In this document: positions 16,093 through 25,215 of the stretch, one piece after another
Layout of the letters: each line of letters starts with the position of its first letter
Numbering within the stretch: the first letter of the stretch is position 1
Source of the DNA: an uncultured beta proteobacterium
Lineage (GTDB): Bacteria > Pseudomonadota > Gammaproteobacteria > Burkholderiales > Burkholderiaceae_B
Assembly: GCA_903894155.1 (NCBI GenBank)
Contig: CAITPF010000217.1
Span: 1 to 38,745 of the forward strand
DNA length: 38,745 nucleotides
Direction: 5' to 3'
Notes under the pieces: model-generated
Database searches by the model: none
Told to the model about the DNA's origin: nothing
Seen by the model: the letters and a program-made list of their open reading frames with translations, nothing else
Made by a program: the position numbers and the translations under genes

Positions 16093-17085
16093 ATGACAGA
16101 CATGCAATCGAACGACCGCCACTGGGGGGCGTTGCGCACTGCCCTGCTCTGCGCTGGCATCGCGCTTGCCGGATCGGTGATGGCGCAGGATAAGTACCCC
16201 TCGCGCCCCATCGAGATGATCGTTCCGACGCCGCCCGGAGGCGGCACCGACCTCGTCATCCGTCAGCTTGCCGAGTTGGTCGAACCCATCCTTGGGCAAA
16301 AGGTCGTGGTGGTCAACCGGCCCGGTGGTGGCGGAATGCTCGGTACTGCGGCGGTGACCAAAGCCCGCCCCGACGGTTATACGCTCGGCGGCCTCTGGAA
16401 CGCCCCGCTGACGATGACGCCACACATGCAACAGGCGCCCTATACCCCGAACGATTACATCACCATCAGTATGTCGGATGTCGCCCCGACCGTCATCTGC
16501 GTCAAAAAGGACTTCCCTGCCAACAATGCGACCGAATTCTTTGAACTCCTGAAAAAGACGCCCGGCCAGTACACCTACGGCACCGACGGCGTGGGCGGCA
16601 CCATCCAGCTGGCAGCAGAGCGCATCTTCATCCGCAAGGGGGTCAAGGTGCGGGCGGTTCCGTTCGGCGGCGCAGGCGAGACCGTCAAGAACTACCTGGG
16701 CGGTCATGTCGACTTTTTTGGCGGCTCGATCAGCACGATCCTTCCCTACGTGAAGGAGGGTTCGACCAAGTGCATGTTCACCACCGGCCCCGATCCGATC
16801 GCCGCGCTACCCGGCGTGGCGACCCTGACAGACCTCGGCATGCCTGAGGCGTCGACGCAGTTGTGGCACGGCGTTCTCGCGCCAAAAGGCCTGTCGGCGG
16901 ACAAGGTGGCGATCCTCGAGAAAGCGTTCAGGCAAGCCGCGCAGTCGGACAAATTCCGTGACTTCGCCGAACCCAAGGGCATGATCGTCAAGGGCACATC
17001 GCCTGCGGAATTCCGCGAACTGCTCGACAGCGAATACAAGGCGATGGGCGAAGTCATGGCGGCGATCGGGCTCAACAAGAAATGA
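16093..17085 (+). CDS. tctC: Tripartite tricarboxylate transporter binding protein TctC
   Basis: This 330-residue periplasmic receptor is of the Bug family. The signal peptide runs to about residue 34 (LLCAGIALAGSVMAQ) after an unusually long hydrophilic start, so ATG 16093 might be one codon block too early, but AAGGAGA just upstream favours it. The mature part begins YPSRPIEMIVPTPPGGGTD, followed by VVVNRPGGGGMLG and PDGYTL, all family hallmarks. It is the only TctC in the window with its own TctB and TctA (4 bp overlap with tctB), so it belongs to a complete secondary uptake system for a di- or tricarboxylate. Confidence 0.94.
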   Translation: MTDMQSNDRHWGALRTALLCAGIALAGSVMAQDKYPSRPIEMIVPTPPGGGTDLVIRQLAELVEPILGQKVVVVNRPGGGGMLGTAAVTKARPDGYTLGGLWNAPLTMTPHMQQAPYTPNDYITISMSDVAPTVICVKKDFPANNATEFFELLKKTPGQYTYGTDGVGGTIQLAAERIFIRKGVKVRAVPFGGAGETVKNYLGGHVDFFGGSISTILPYVKEGSTKCMFTTGPDPIAALPGVATLTDLGMPEASTQLWHGVLAPKGLSADKVAILEKAFRQAAQSDKFRDFAEPKGMIVKGTSPAEFRELLDSEYKAMGEVMAAIGLNKK

Positions 17086-17606
17086 AGCCGCCGGGAGCCA
17101 TCATCGTCTCGATGCGGCGGGGTGAGCTGGGGGTGGCGCTGGTATTGCTCGCGGTTTCGGCGGGCGCGCTGGCGGTTGCAACCGGAATGCCCACTGGCAC
17201 CGTCGCCGAGCCGGGCCCGGGCGTGTTCCCGTTAGGAATCAGCGCCTGTCTGCTCGCGGTCAGCCTCGGGCTGGTGGTACGCGCACTGCTCATTGCGCCG
17301 CCCGTGGACCTCTCTGCTGCGGCCAGCCCAGCCACAGACTCCGGGGGAGACGAATCCGAGGTCCAGATCGGGCACCGACTGATCTGGATTTCGCTCGCGT
17401 CGCTGGCGCTTTTCGGCTTGTTGCTCGACACACTCGGATTCCCGGTCTGCGCGGCGCTGTTCATGGCGACCCTTCTGCGCAGCTTCTCGACGCTGGGCTC
17501 GCTGCGCTCGCTTCTCGGAGCGATCGCTGCTGCGGCGATTTCCTGGTTCTTCTTTGTCCAGTTGCTCGGCGTGAACCTGCCGCTGGGCATCCTGCAAATG
17601 AACTGA
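17082..17606 (+). CDS. tctB: Tripartite tricarboxylate transporter small membrane subunit TctB
   Basis: This 174-residue inner-membrane protein has four hydrophobic segments (about residues 11-28, 45-65, 97-125 and 135-165), with a polar loop near 70-90, the standard TctB layout. The sequence TGTVAEPGPGVFPLGISACL at about 30-49 is typical of the family. ATG 17082 overlaps the tctC stop by 4 bp. It lies between tctC and tctA, as in most TTT operons. It is thought to assist TctA in moving the carboxylate, using an ion gradient. Confidence 0.92.
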   Translation: MKPPGAIIVSMRRGELGVALVLLAVSAGALAVATGMPTGTVAEPGPGVFPLGISACLLAVSLGLVVRALLIAPPVDLSAAASPATDSGGDESEVQIGHRLIWISLASLALFGLLLDTLGFPVCAALFMATLLRSFSTLGSLRSLLGAIAAAAISWFFFVQLLGVNLPLGILQMN

Positions 17607-17627
17607 CCGTCACGCACACGATTGAAC

Positions 17628-19127
17628 ATGACCGAATACCTGCTTGCCGGATTTTCGCTGGCGTTACGCCCCGACAATCTCTTCTATTGTTTTATCGGAT
17701 GCGTCTGGGGCACCGTCGTCGGAATGCTTCCGGGGCTCGGGCCGCTCGCCGGACTGACGCTCTTGCTGCCGCTGACCTTCAACCTCGAGCCGGCCTCGGC
17801 CGTCATCATGCTGGCGGGCATCTTCTACGGCGCCATGTACGGCGGGTCCACCACCTCGATCCTGCTGCGTATTCCGGGTGAGGCCGCCTCGGTGATCACC
17901 TGCATCGACGGCTACGAAATGGCGCGCCAGGGCAGAGCGGGCCCCGCCCTCGTGGTGGCTGGCGTCGGCAGCTTCATCGGGGGCACGTTCAGTGTCATCG
18001 GCCTGATGCTTTTCGCACCCGCGCTGGCTGGCGTCATGCTGCAGGTCGGGCCGGCGGCCGAGTGCGTTCTGATGATTTTTGCCCTTCTTGTGATGAGCCT
18101 GATCAGCAGCGGGCCATGGCTCAAGACGATAGCGATGATTCTTCTTGGCTTGCTGATCGGCACCATGGGCCTGGACCCGATCACGGCCTATCCGCGATTC
18201 ACGTTTGGCCAGATCGAGCTGTCGGATGGCATCAACTTCATCAGCATGGCACTGGGGCTTTTCGGTCTAAGCGAGCTGCTACTCAACCTGGAGAACATCG
18301 CCGACGTCAAGCCGATCAGCCCGACGTTTCGCAGCCTCATCCCACGTTGGGCCGATATCCGCGCCGCCGCGCCTGCCGTGGGACGCGGCAGCATCGTGGG
18401 CTTTCTCTTTGGTTTCGTGCCCGGCATCTCGCATGTGATCTCCACCTTTGTGTCCTATGCGCTCGAAAAGCGCATTTCCGCCCATCCGGAGCAATTCGGC
18501 AAGGGCGCCATTGCCGGCGTCGCCGGCCCTGAAACCGCCAACAACGCAACGACCGGAAGCGCGCTGATCCCGCTGCTCGTGCTGGGCATACCCGCGATCC
18601 CCGCCACTGCAATCCTGCTCTCCGCGCTCATGATTCACGGCGTGCAGCCGGGCCCTGAACTGATCAGCAAGAATCCGGAAATCTTCTGGGGGCTTATCGC
18701 AAGCATGTACATCGGCAATCTTGTGCTGCTGGTGCTCAACATCCCCATGGTCGGGCTGTTCGTCAACCTGCTGCGCACACCCTATGCGTACCTCGCGCCA
18801 TCGGTGATGCTGATCTGCGTGATCGGCGTCTATAGCGTCGGGGCAAATTCGAGTGAGGTGCTCGTGATGGTCGTCTTCGGCTTGATCGGCTACCTCCTGC
18901 GCAAATTCCGCTTTGACGCCGCACCCTTGTTGCTGGCGGTCGTGCTTGGCGACCGGATGGAGGTGTCCTTCCGGCGGGCGCTGATCATCAGCGACGGCGA
19001 CTACTGGGGCCTGCTGCGGGGCGGCGCAAGCAAAGTCTTCCTGATCGCGCTGGCATTCCTGCTTGCCCTCCAGGGGATTGCCTGGATGATGGGCTATCGC
19101 AAACGCATGGCAGACGAGGCGTCCTGA
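17628..19127 (+). CDS. tctA: Tripartite tricarboxylate transporter large permease TctA
   Basis: This ~499-residue inner-membrane permease has about 12 predicted segments. Family signatures are [20 protein letters not shown] near residues 30-49, [19 protein letters not shown] near 65-83, and [18 protein letters not shown] with [20 protein letters not shown] in the middle. ATG 17628 is chosen; a TTG two codons upstream is also in frame. The gene follows tctB by 21 bp and abuts the amidohydrolase (1 bp overlap), so the last gene is likely made with the transporter. It moves carboxylates delivered by TctC by a proton- or sodium-coupled route. Confidence 0.94.
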   Translation: MTEYLLAGFSLALRPDNLFYCFIGCVWGTVVGMLPGLGPLAGLTLLLPLTFNLEPASAVIMLAGIFYGAMYGGSTTSILLRIPGEAASVITCIDGYEMARQGRAGPALVVAGVGSFIGGTFSVIGLMLFAPALAGVMLQVGPAAECVLMIFALLVMSLISSGPWLKTIAMILLGLLIGTMGLDPITAYPRFTFGQIELSDGINFISMALGLFGLSELLLNLENIADVKPISPTFRSLIPRWADIRAAAPAVGRGSIVGFLFGFVPGISHVISTFVSYALEKRISAHPEQFGKGAIAGVAGPETANNATTGSALIPLLVLGIPAIPATAILLSALMIHGVQPGPELISKNPEIFWGLIASMYIGNLVLLVLNIPMVGLFVNLLRTPYAYLAPSVMLICVIGVYSVGANSSEVLVMVVFGLIGYLLRKFRFDAAPLLLAVVLGDRMEVSFRRALIISDGDYWGLLRGGASKVFLIALAFLLALQGIAWMMGYRKRMADEAS

Positions 19128-19963
19128 TGAACGTTGCATCCGGCACGCCCCACTGGCACGCCCCCGCAGGCGCGATCGATACGCATGCCCACGTGGTGAG
19201 CAAAGATCTCCCGATCCAGTCCACGCGCCACAAGCAGCCTGACCATGATGTGCGGGCGGAGGATTTCATCGCGCTTCTTGACGCGAATGGAATGGCGGGC
19301 GGGGTGCTGACCGCCCCGAGCTTTTATGGCACGGACAACAGCCTGTTGCTTGCCGCACTGGACGCGTATCCGGATCGGTTGCGCGGCACGGTAATCGTCG
19401 ACCCCGATGTCGATCGTGGAGCCCTGGAGGCTATGTCTTCGCGAGGCGCGACCGGCATCCGGCTGAACTGGATCCGGCGCCCGACGCTGCCGGATTTCAC
19501 GACGCCAGCCTACGCGCGATTGTTCGCAACCGTCCGCGCCCTCGACTGGCACGTGGAAGTCTTCCTGGAAGGCGAGCGCCTGCCCCCGTTGCTTGCGATC
19601 TTGCAGAAGGCCGGGGTCAAAGTGTGCCTTGATCATTTCGCGTGCCCGGATCCTTCGCGTCAACTCGCCTGCGAGGGTTTCAGGATGGCGCTGGACGCCG
19701 TGCGAGCCGGCAATTGCTGGATCAAGCTGTCGGCGCCCTATCGCCTTTCGGGCGTTGATCCGCGCACCTATGTCGACGCGATCCTCGCCGCAGGAGGCGA
19801 AGACCGCCTGGTGTGGGCAAGCGACTGGCCCTGGGTCAGCTACGAGGACCAGTTCAACTACCAGGACTGCCTGGACTGGGCAGCCGACTGGATTTCGGAT
19901 CAGGCTCTGCGGGAGAAAATCCTGGTGACCACCCCCCGCGCCCTGTTCCGCTTCGGCGACTGA
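19127..19963 (+). CDS. Amidohydrolase family 2 protein (2-pyrone-4,6-dicarboxylate lactonase-like)
   Basis: This 278-residue TIM-barrel hydrolase is of the COG3618/amidohydrolase-2 group. The metal-site motif DTHAHV lies at about 18-23, LDHFACPDPS near 170-179 and ASDWPWV near 226-232, matching the HxH, His and Asp ligands of the superfamily. Relatives include the PDC lactonase LigI and various lactonases. It is the last gene of the hyu-tct operon and starts on the final base of tctA. It may open a lactone or hydrolyse an ester that yields the transported carboxylate (inference). The substrate is not determined. Confidence 0.88.
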   Translation: MNVASGTPHWHAPAGAIDTHAHVVSKDLPIQSTRHKQPDHDVRAEDFIALLDANGMAGGVLTAPSFYGTDNSLLLAALDAYPDRLRGTVIVDPDVDRGALEAMSSRGATGIRLNWIRRPTLPDFTTPAYARLFATVRALDWHVEVFLEGERLPPLLAILQKAGVKVCLDHFACPDPSRQLACEGFRMALDAVRAGNCWIKLSAPYRLSGVDPRTYVDAILAAGGEDRLVWASDWPWVSYEDQFNYQDCLDWAADWISDQALREKILVTTPRALFRFGD

Positions 19964-19969
19964 CCGGAT

Positions 19970-19985
19970 GCGCGGCAAGCCGCGC
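19970..19985. terminator. GC-rich hairpin between convergent genes
   Basis: GCGCGG and CCGCGC form a 6-bp stem with a CAAG loop, just 6 bp after the amidohydrolase stop and 32 bp from the end of the convergent lyase gene. It lacks a T-run on either side, so it is not a canonical intrinsic terminator. It could stall polymerase or protect mRNA ends. Confidence 0.25.
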
Positions 19986-20017
19986 CGTTCAGGGCTGGGG
20001 GATTGCCGACACTCAGC

Positions 20018-20914
20018 TCACTTCTTCGGGTGCTTCGCGTCGACACGGGCGATCAGGTCGCGCTCGGCCGCATCGAACTTGTCGAGCCCAACCAGTTTCT
20101 GGCGCTCCTGGAAGGACGTCATGCGATCGATGATGCTCTCGGTCGTACCCTCGCGCCTCAGGACGTCAAGGCCCTGGCGGATCGCGTGCGATCCAAGATA
20201 CAACGCGGCGTTCGCATACCAGATTAGGTTAAAGCCCATCGACAGCAGCTGTTTTTCGGGAACCAGCGGGGTACGGCTGCGCTCGATCATGTTGGCCACG
20301 AGCGGGACGCCCTTGAACTCCCGGCTGACTCGCTCGAGTTCCTCCATACTGCTTGGTGCTTCGACAAAAATGGCATCTGCGCCAATTTCGCGGTAGGCGT
20401 GCGCCCTTTCAATGGCGGCCTCAAGGCCTTCGGGTGCGCGAGCATCCGTGCGCGCGATAATCAGAAAGTCGGGATCGGTGCGGGCATCAAGCGCGGCCTG
20501 CAGGCGATATAACATTTCCTGGGTGGAGGCAATCGACTTTGCCTCGAAATGGCCGCAGCGCTTGGGGAAGACCTGGTCTTCGATATGCAAACCCGCGGCG
20601 CCCGCGCGTTCATAATTCTTGACGGTGCGCTTGACGTTCGCGACACCCCCGAAGCCTGTGTCGCAATCGGCGATCACGGGCACTGAAACGGAATCGCAAA
20701 TGCGCTCGACCTGGCTGGTGAGTTCGTTGAGCGTAATGAGGCCGATATCTGGCGTACCCAGATAGGTGTTGGCCATGCCGCCACCCGTGATGTAGACCGC
20801 CGGGAAACCCGCCGCCTCGATCAGTTTTGCGACGAAACAGTCTGTCGCGCCGGGGACGATACCGGGCCCGCCGGCCTTGATCAAATTGCGAAGGGCTGTT
20901 GTGCTCTTAATCAT
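20018..20914 (-). CDS. Isocitrate lyase/PEP mutase family lyase (second copy)
   Basis: This 298-residue lyase is a paralogue of the one at 15141-16064. DCDTGFGG is at 83-90 and IEDQVFPKRCGH at 111-122 with the active-site Cys at 120, the same residue numbers as in the other copy. ARTDARAPEG follows near 155-164. The sequence elsewhere differs enough that this is not a recent duplication. The start is supported by AGGAGA 5 nt upstream. It is a single-gene unit that converges on the hyu-tct operon. KRCGH again points to a 2-methylisocitrate or dimethylmalate-type lyase (family knowledge); oxaloacetate hydrolase-like members also exist. Confidence 0.9.
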   Translation of the reverse strand: MIKSTTALRNLIKAGGPGIVPGATDCFVAKLIEAAGFPAVYITGGGMANTYLGTPDIGLITLNELTSQVERICDSVSVPVIADCDTGFGGVANVKRTVKNYERAGAAGLHIEDQVFPKRCGHFEAKSIASTQEMLYRLQAALDARTDPDFLIIARTDARAPEGLEAAIERAHAYREIGADAIFVEAPSSMEELERVSREFKGVPLVANMIERSRTPLVPEKQLLSMGFNLIWYANAALYLGSHAIRQGLDVLRREGTTESIIDRMTSFQERQKLVGLDKFDAAERDLIARVDAKHPKK

Positions 20915-21038
20915 TCAGGTCTCCTGGAGTGTGGTTCTGCGGCGATGATAATCACAAATTCGCACCGTCCGATAGGTCGCCGAACTATTCTGTGACAATT
21001 CGCCTTAGATTTTTGTTACCCTTTTCCGGAGTTCACGA

Positions 21039-21839
21039 ATGACCCAAGGACACCCCATGACAGACTGGCTTTATCAATTTTCAGACCTCACAATCATATT
21101 GTTCAGCATCGTGGGGGCCATTGTCGCAATGTTCATCATCCACGCCATTTGCCACCGAATCATCGGCGACCGGGTGCCAAAGGAAGGTTTCAAATTTGCG
21201 GAAACCATCCATAACTCAATGATTTCGCTCTTCACGCTGGTGCTGGCCTTTTCGCTGGTGCAAGCCATCGGGAATTACCGCCAGACCAACACGCAAGTCG
21301 CGACGGAAGCCGCGCAAATCAACAACCTGGATCGCCTGCTGACGCGATTCAACAGCGACAAGGCTGCCGACGTGCGTCAGCACCTGATGGCCTACACGAA
21401 ATCCATCGTCGAGGACGACTGGCCAGCGCTCGTCAACGGCGGCGCAAGCCAGAAGACCACGGACCTCTTCAAGCCGGTCTCGCAGGGCATCATTGCGATC
21501 CATCCCGAGAACGACCGCCAGGTATCGCTTTACGCCTCCGCCGTGAACCTGGCGCATGACCTGGAGCGGATGCGTGAGGTGCGCCTCGAAAGCGGCACGC
21601 TGCAAATCCCCACGAACTACTGGATGGTGATCCTGTTTGCGATGCTGGCCAAAATCCTGTTGTCAGCCCTGCTGGACCGCAGCGGCATGGGCAATTATGT
21701 CCTGGGCGTTCAGATGGCAGTGCTCGGTGCATTGCTGGGCCTGGTGTTGATCTTCGATGAACCTTACAAGGGGCAGACCTCCGTGCAACCGGACAACTTT
21801 GTCAGCGTCCTGGAAAAAATGCGGACTCGTTCCGACTGA
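21039..21839 (+). CDS. DUF4239-type membrane protein
   Basis: This 266-residue protein has an N-terminal membrane segment (about 18-38), a second one with ISLFTLVLAFSLVQAIGNYR (about 65-84), a polar central region (90-190) and two C-terminal segments (about 192-210 and 220-242). The pattern and the LVLAFSL helix match the DUF4239 (bestrophin-like) family; its function is unknown. Two starts compete: ATG 21039 (GGAG 7 nt upstream) and ATG 21057 (AAGGA 6 nt upstream). It ends 3 bp before the porin gene, so the two may be co-transcribed. Confidence 0.75.
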   Translation: MTQGHPMTDWLYQFSDLTIILFSIVGAIVAMFIIHAICHRIIGDRVPKEGFKFAETIHNSMISLFTLVLAFSLVQAIGNYRQTNTQVATEAAQINNLDRLLTRFNSDKAADVRQHLMAYTKSIVEDDWPALVNGGASQKTTDLFKPVSQGIIAIHPENDRQVSLYASAVNLAHDLERMREVRLESGTLQIPTNYWMVILFAMLAKILLSALLDRSGMGNYVLGVQMAVLGALLGLVLIFDEPYKGQTSVQPDNFVSVLEKMRTRSD

Positions 21840-21842
21840 CCA

Positions 21843-23060
21843 ATGAATCGCGCGCGCCGCTACGCTACCGGAATCGCGCTGCTGGCCCCAATGGTTGCGC
21901 TGGCCGCGCCAGGGGTCGAGATCTATGGAACGATCGACACCGGGCTGGCATACGTCATGAATTCGGCCAACGACAGCCGCAGTTATAGCGGCGGTACCAA
22001 GTTCGGGCTGGGGTACGGCATGGAATCCGGCAACCGGTTCGGTTTGCGCGGACGCGAAGATCTTGGCGGCGGATACGAAGCCCATTTCGTACTTGAGAAC
22101 GGATTCGATCCCGGCAACGGGAGCATGGGCCAGAGCGGCCGACTGTTCGGACGCCAGGCGTGGCTTGGCGTCCAGAATTCGTCGCTCGGATACCTTCGCG
22201 TTGGGCGCCAGTACAACTTCGGCTATGACTACATTTCCAAGCTCACACCGTTTGGCCCTGGCGACTTCACCCGCGCGGGGCTGGGCGCCGCCATTGGCAA
22301 CGCCAAGCCTGAACGACTGAGCAATACGATCAAGATCGAAACGGCTGAAATCGACGGCTTCAAGCTCGGCGTGGGCTATTCGTTTGCGACCGAACTTGCC
22401 GCCTATTATGCGTCTGGCGTCGAGGTTCTGGTCGACCAGAGCGGCAAAGCGGCGACCGGCTACAACTTCCCGACGGTCGACAACTTGCGCAGCTTTACGT
22501 CGGGCGTCGCGTACCGCGGCGGCCCGCTCTACCTCACCGCGACGCTGGATGTCTACATGCCAAACGTCAGCGTGGCCAATGGCGAGTATTCGAACATTAC
22601 CGCCTGGGTCGTCGGCGGATCCTACCAGTTCCCGGGTGTGCGGACATCGGTGGCGTACAGCCAGACCCGCAATGGATGGATGAACGCGCTGCAAACGCAA
22701 TCCGTATCGTCGAGCGGCGATTATCCGTTACTTTACAGCCCCACCTCGTTCAACAAACTTTCCGGCGTCATGGTGTTTGACGACAGCATTGCCGTGAACG
22801 CGATCATGCTGGGCGTTTTCGTGGATATCGGCAAGACCGATATCCTGTTTGGCTCGTTCCAGGCAACCTCGCCGACCGCCAGCATGAACAATGCACTCGG
22901 ATCCTATGTGTCGCCGCAGCAGTCCTACAGCATCGGCTACACGCACGAGCTGACCAAACGCACGGGCCTTTACGCGTTCGCTTCCTATGCCACGAATTAC
23001 TCCATGGTGCCGGGCCTGAACACGACGATGGTGGGCGCGGGCGTGCGCCACCGGTTCTAG
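21843..23060 (+). CDS. Gram-negative porin (trimeric, Burkholderiales type)
   Basis: This is a 405-residue outer-membrane beta-barrel. A signal peptide covers about residues 1-22 (ALLAPMVALAAPG). The mature N-terminus VEIYGTIDTGLAYV, then NRFGLRGREDLGGGYEAHFVLENGFDP near 60-87 and RLFGRQAWLGVQNSSLG near 100-116, are classic for general porins of Burkholderia and Bordetella. The C-terminus ends in Phe (HRF), the signal for outer-membrane insertion. No convincing Shine-Dalgarno precedes ATG 21843, which is unusual for an abundant protein; translation may be coupled to the preceding gene, 3 bp away. It would let organic acids enter the periplasm for the many binding proteins. Confidence 0.93.
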   Translation: MNRARRYATGIALLAPMVALAAPGVEIYGTIDTGLAYVMNSANDSRSYSGGTKFGLGYGMESGNRFGLRGREDLGGGYEAHFVLENGFDPGNGSMGQSGRLFGRQAWLGVQNSSLGYLRVGRQYNFGYDYISKLTPFGPGDFTRAGLGAAIGNAKPERLSNTIKIETAEIDGFKLGVGYSFATELAAYYASGVEVLVDQSGKAATGYNFPTVDNLRSFTSGVAYRGGPLYLTATLDVYMPNVSVANGEYSNITAWVVGGSYQFPGVRTSVAYSQTRNGWMNALQTQSVSSSGDYPLLYSPTSFNKLSGVMVFDDSIAVNAIMLGVFVDIGKTDILFGSFQATSPTASMNNALGSYVSPQQSYSIGYTHELTKRTGLYAFASYATNYSMVPGLNTTMVGAGVRHRF

Positions 23061-23101
23061 GTTCCAGCCGACAGGCAATCCGTGACCGCCAGCCCTGGCG
23101 A

Positions 23102-23899
23102 CTAGCGGCCCTCGAATTTTGGCTTGCGCTTCTCGTTAAATGCCAGCACCGCTTCCTTGTGATCGTAGGTGCTCTGCGCGAGCGCCTGCGACGACGCCGC
23201 CATGTCAAGTGCGGTCGGCAGGTTGGTGTGCTCGGAATCGCGGATCAGTTTCTTGGAAAGACGCAGCGCATGGATGGGTTGCCCGGCGATTTTGCGCGCC
23301 AGCGCCCTCGCCTCGTCCATCAACGCAGCATCGTCGACGACGCGCGACACGAGCCCGATGCGCTCGGCCTCGGCGGCATCGACGAAATCCCCCGTAAAAG
23401 TCATCTCGTAGGCCTTTGACAGGCCAACGGCACGCGGCAGGAACCAGGCGCCGCCATCGCCCGACACCAGGCCCACACGCAGGAAGCTTTCGCCGAATTT
23501 GGCGCTGCGCGCCGCGATGCGAATATCGCACATCGTCGCAAGGTCGCAGCCGGCGCCAACGGCCGCGCCATTGACGGCAGCGATCGACGGCGCCTCAAGC
23601 CCGTACATGGCCAGCGGAATGCGCTGGATCCCTTCTGTGTAGTAGCGCCGGATCTCGGGCGGCGTGCGCTCGGTTTCGGTGTTGCGCTCCTTCATCCGCT
23701 TGACGTTGCCGCCCGACGAAAATCCCTCGCCGGCGCCTGTCACGATCACGCATCCCACGGTCAGGTCGGCGTTGATGCGCGCGATGTAACCCAGCAACGA
23801 CTCGATGATCGCCGGCGAAATCGCGTTGCGCGTTTCCGGTTCGTTCAGGGTCAGCGTCACCACGCCCCCGTCCTGCTCGTACTTCACTGGCTCTGTCAT
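23102..23899 (-). CDS. Enoyl-CoA hydratase/isomerase family protein
   Basis: This 265-residue crotonase-fold protein should act on CoA thioesters in the cytoplasm. The oxyanion-hole segments are FSSGGNVKRM at about 60-69 and GAAVGAGCDLA at 111-121. At the two catalytic glutamate positions of mammalian hydratase it seems to have Asp119 and a non-acidic residue, with GDGG at 147-150 close by, a pattern shared by PaaG-like isomerases. It may therefore be an isomerase or a variant hydratase (hand alignment). It is the last gene of the minus-strand unit that begins with the acyl-CoA dehydrogenase, 93 bp after TctC. Confidence 0.9.
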   Translation of the reverse strand: MTEPVKYEQDGGVVTLTLNEPETRNAISPAIIESLLGYIARINADLTVGCVIVTGAGEGFSSGGNVKRMKERNTETERTPPEIRRYYTEGIQRIPLAMYGLEAPSIAAVNGAAVGAGCDLATMCDIRIAARSAKFGESFLRVGLVSGDGGAWFLPRAVGLSKAYEMTFTGDFVDAAEAERIGLVSRVVDDAALMDEARALARKIAGQPIHALRLSKKLIRDSEHTNLPTALDMAASSQALAQSTYDHKEAVLAFNEKRKPKFEGR

Positions 23900-23992
23900 G
23901 ATGTTGTCTGACGCAGCACAAGCGCCGCGCCTGTTGTCCCGTAAGTTAAGAAGTTGATCGAAACGGCCTTGCTGCGCGCACGGCCTGCACCG

Positions 23993-24955
23993 TTACCTGG
24001 CGGCATCGCTCCCGAGAATCTTTCCCCATTTTGCCAGTTCCCCGGCGACGTGGGCCTTCACTTCCTGGCTGGAGCCGATCTTGACGGCAAGCGCCTGCGT
24101 CGAGAGGCGATCCTGAAGATCCTTGCTTTCGAGCGCCTGCGCAAAGGCACGATTGAGCTTTTGCACGATGTCGGGCGGGGTGCCGGCCGGTGCCAGAAAA
24201 AAGAAGGTGACATCCATGTGCATGGCTGGAACCCCAGCCTCACGCACCGTCGGAACGTCGGGCAGTTTGGCCATGCGCTCATCCGACGTCACGGCCAGGG
24301 CCCGGATCTTGCCAGACTGCGCAAGCGGCAGCGCCGATGTCGCGGTCGTGAACCACACCTGGATGCGGCCGCTGAGCAAATCGACCTGGGCATCCGAGGT
24401 GGTCTTGTAGGGGATCATCACCATCTCGGCGCCAGCCGCGGACTTCAGGATCGAGCCCAGGTAATCCGACACGCTGCCGACCGGGCCGTTGTAGTTGAGT
24501 TTGCCGGGATTGGCGCGTGCCAGGGCCATGAGCTCTGCCAGCGTTTTGGCTTCGAGCGCTGGTGGTACGGCGACGACATAAGGAAGCGTTGCCGCAAACG
24601 CGACCGCCGCGAAATCCCGACTGAGATCGAAGCGAGTCTTGCTCACGATCTGGTAGATGACGCCGCTGTTGCTTGAGAGCAGCAGGGTGTAGCCGTCGGG
24701 CTTGGCCTGGGCCACGAATTCGGTGCCGATGTTGCCGGTCGCCCCCGCCTTGTTCTCGACCACGACCGGGACACCGACGATGCCCGTGAGCTTCTGGGCG
24801 ATCTCGCGGGCGAGTATATCGACGCCGCTGCCCGGACCATAGGGAACCACCAGCGCGATGGGACGTGTCGGAAAGTCCTGCGCTTGTGCAGGTTGCAACA
24901 CCCCTTGCGCGAGCCCGAACGTCATGGCCACGATTACCAGCATGATCTTGCGCAT
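23993..24955 (-). CDS. Tripartite tricarboxylate transporter binding protein (Bug/TctC family)
   Basis: This 320-residue periplasmic receptor has a signal peptide of about 25 residues (LVIVAMTFGLAQGVLQPAQA). The mature part begins FPTRPIALVVPYGPGSGVD; VVVENKAGATGNIG, KPDGYTLLL and the late FLAPAGTPPDIV complete the family pattern. No membrane subunits are adjacent. It lies between the TctC remnant plus CoA-transferase upstream and the enoyl-CoA hydratase downstream, so it likely delivers a carboxylate that is then CoA-activated and oxidised (inference). Confidence 0.93.
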   Translation of the reverse strand: MRKIMLVIVAMTFGLAQGVLQPAQAQDFPTRPIALVVPYGPGSGVDILAREIAQKLTGIVGVPVVVENKAGATGNIGTEFVAQAKPDGYTLLLSSNSGVIYQIVSKTRFDLSRDFAAVAFAATLPYVVAVPPALEAKTLAELMALARANPGKLNYNGPVGSVSDYLGSILKSAAGAEMVMIPYKTTSDAQVDLLSGRIQVWFTTATSALPLAQSGKIRALAVTSDERMAKLPDVPTVREAGVPAMHMDVTFFFLAPAGTPPDIVQKLNRAFAQALESKDLQDRLSTQALAVKIGSSQEVKAHVAGELAKWGKILGSDAAR

Positions 24956-24999
24956 TTTGGTCGTCTCCTGTTGTGTGCCGAGGGATGCCTCGAACCGAA

Positions 25000-25215
25000 T
25001 TATCGCGGCTTGAGTCCCGCCGCCGCCGCTGCCTGCCCGAATCGGGAAATCTCGTCGCGCTGGAATGCACGCATCGGCTCAGGGCCAAGCGGCATGAGTT
25101 CGACGAGTTCCTTCTTCGCGTAATCACTCGCCGCCCGGGTCGCCAGCACCCTCTGCAAACCGTCCGCCAGGATTTGCACGATGGCGTCAGGCGTATCGGC
25201 CGGAACGAAGCCTCG
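25000..25215 (-). pseudogene. C-terminal remnant of a TctC/Bug gene
   Basis: Directly after the CoA-transferase stop codon, in the same frame, 71 codons encode a clear TctC C-terminus: FVPADTPDAIVQILADGL, then YAKKELVELMPLGPEPMRAF, ending in AAAAGLKPR and a TAA stop (25002-25000). Intact family members have APAGTPDAIV at this place, about 70 residues from their end. The first ~250 codons, including the signal peptide, are missing, and no start codon or ribosome-binding site is seen. It differs from the C-terminus of the adjacent intact TctC, so it is the remains of another paralogue, apparently lost by a deletion that ended at the CoA-transferase stop. Confidence 0.8.

Noticed and set aside
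20915-21038. Promoter boxes between the second lyase gene and the DUF4239 gene
   Set aside because: TATCAT-like and TTGTCA-like boxes occur on the minus strand, but their spacing or partners are poor.
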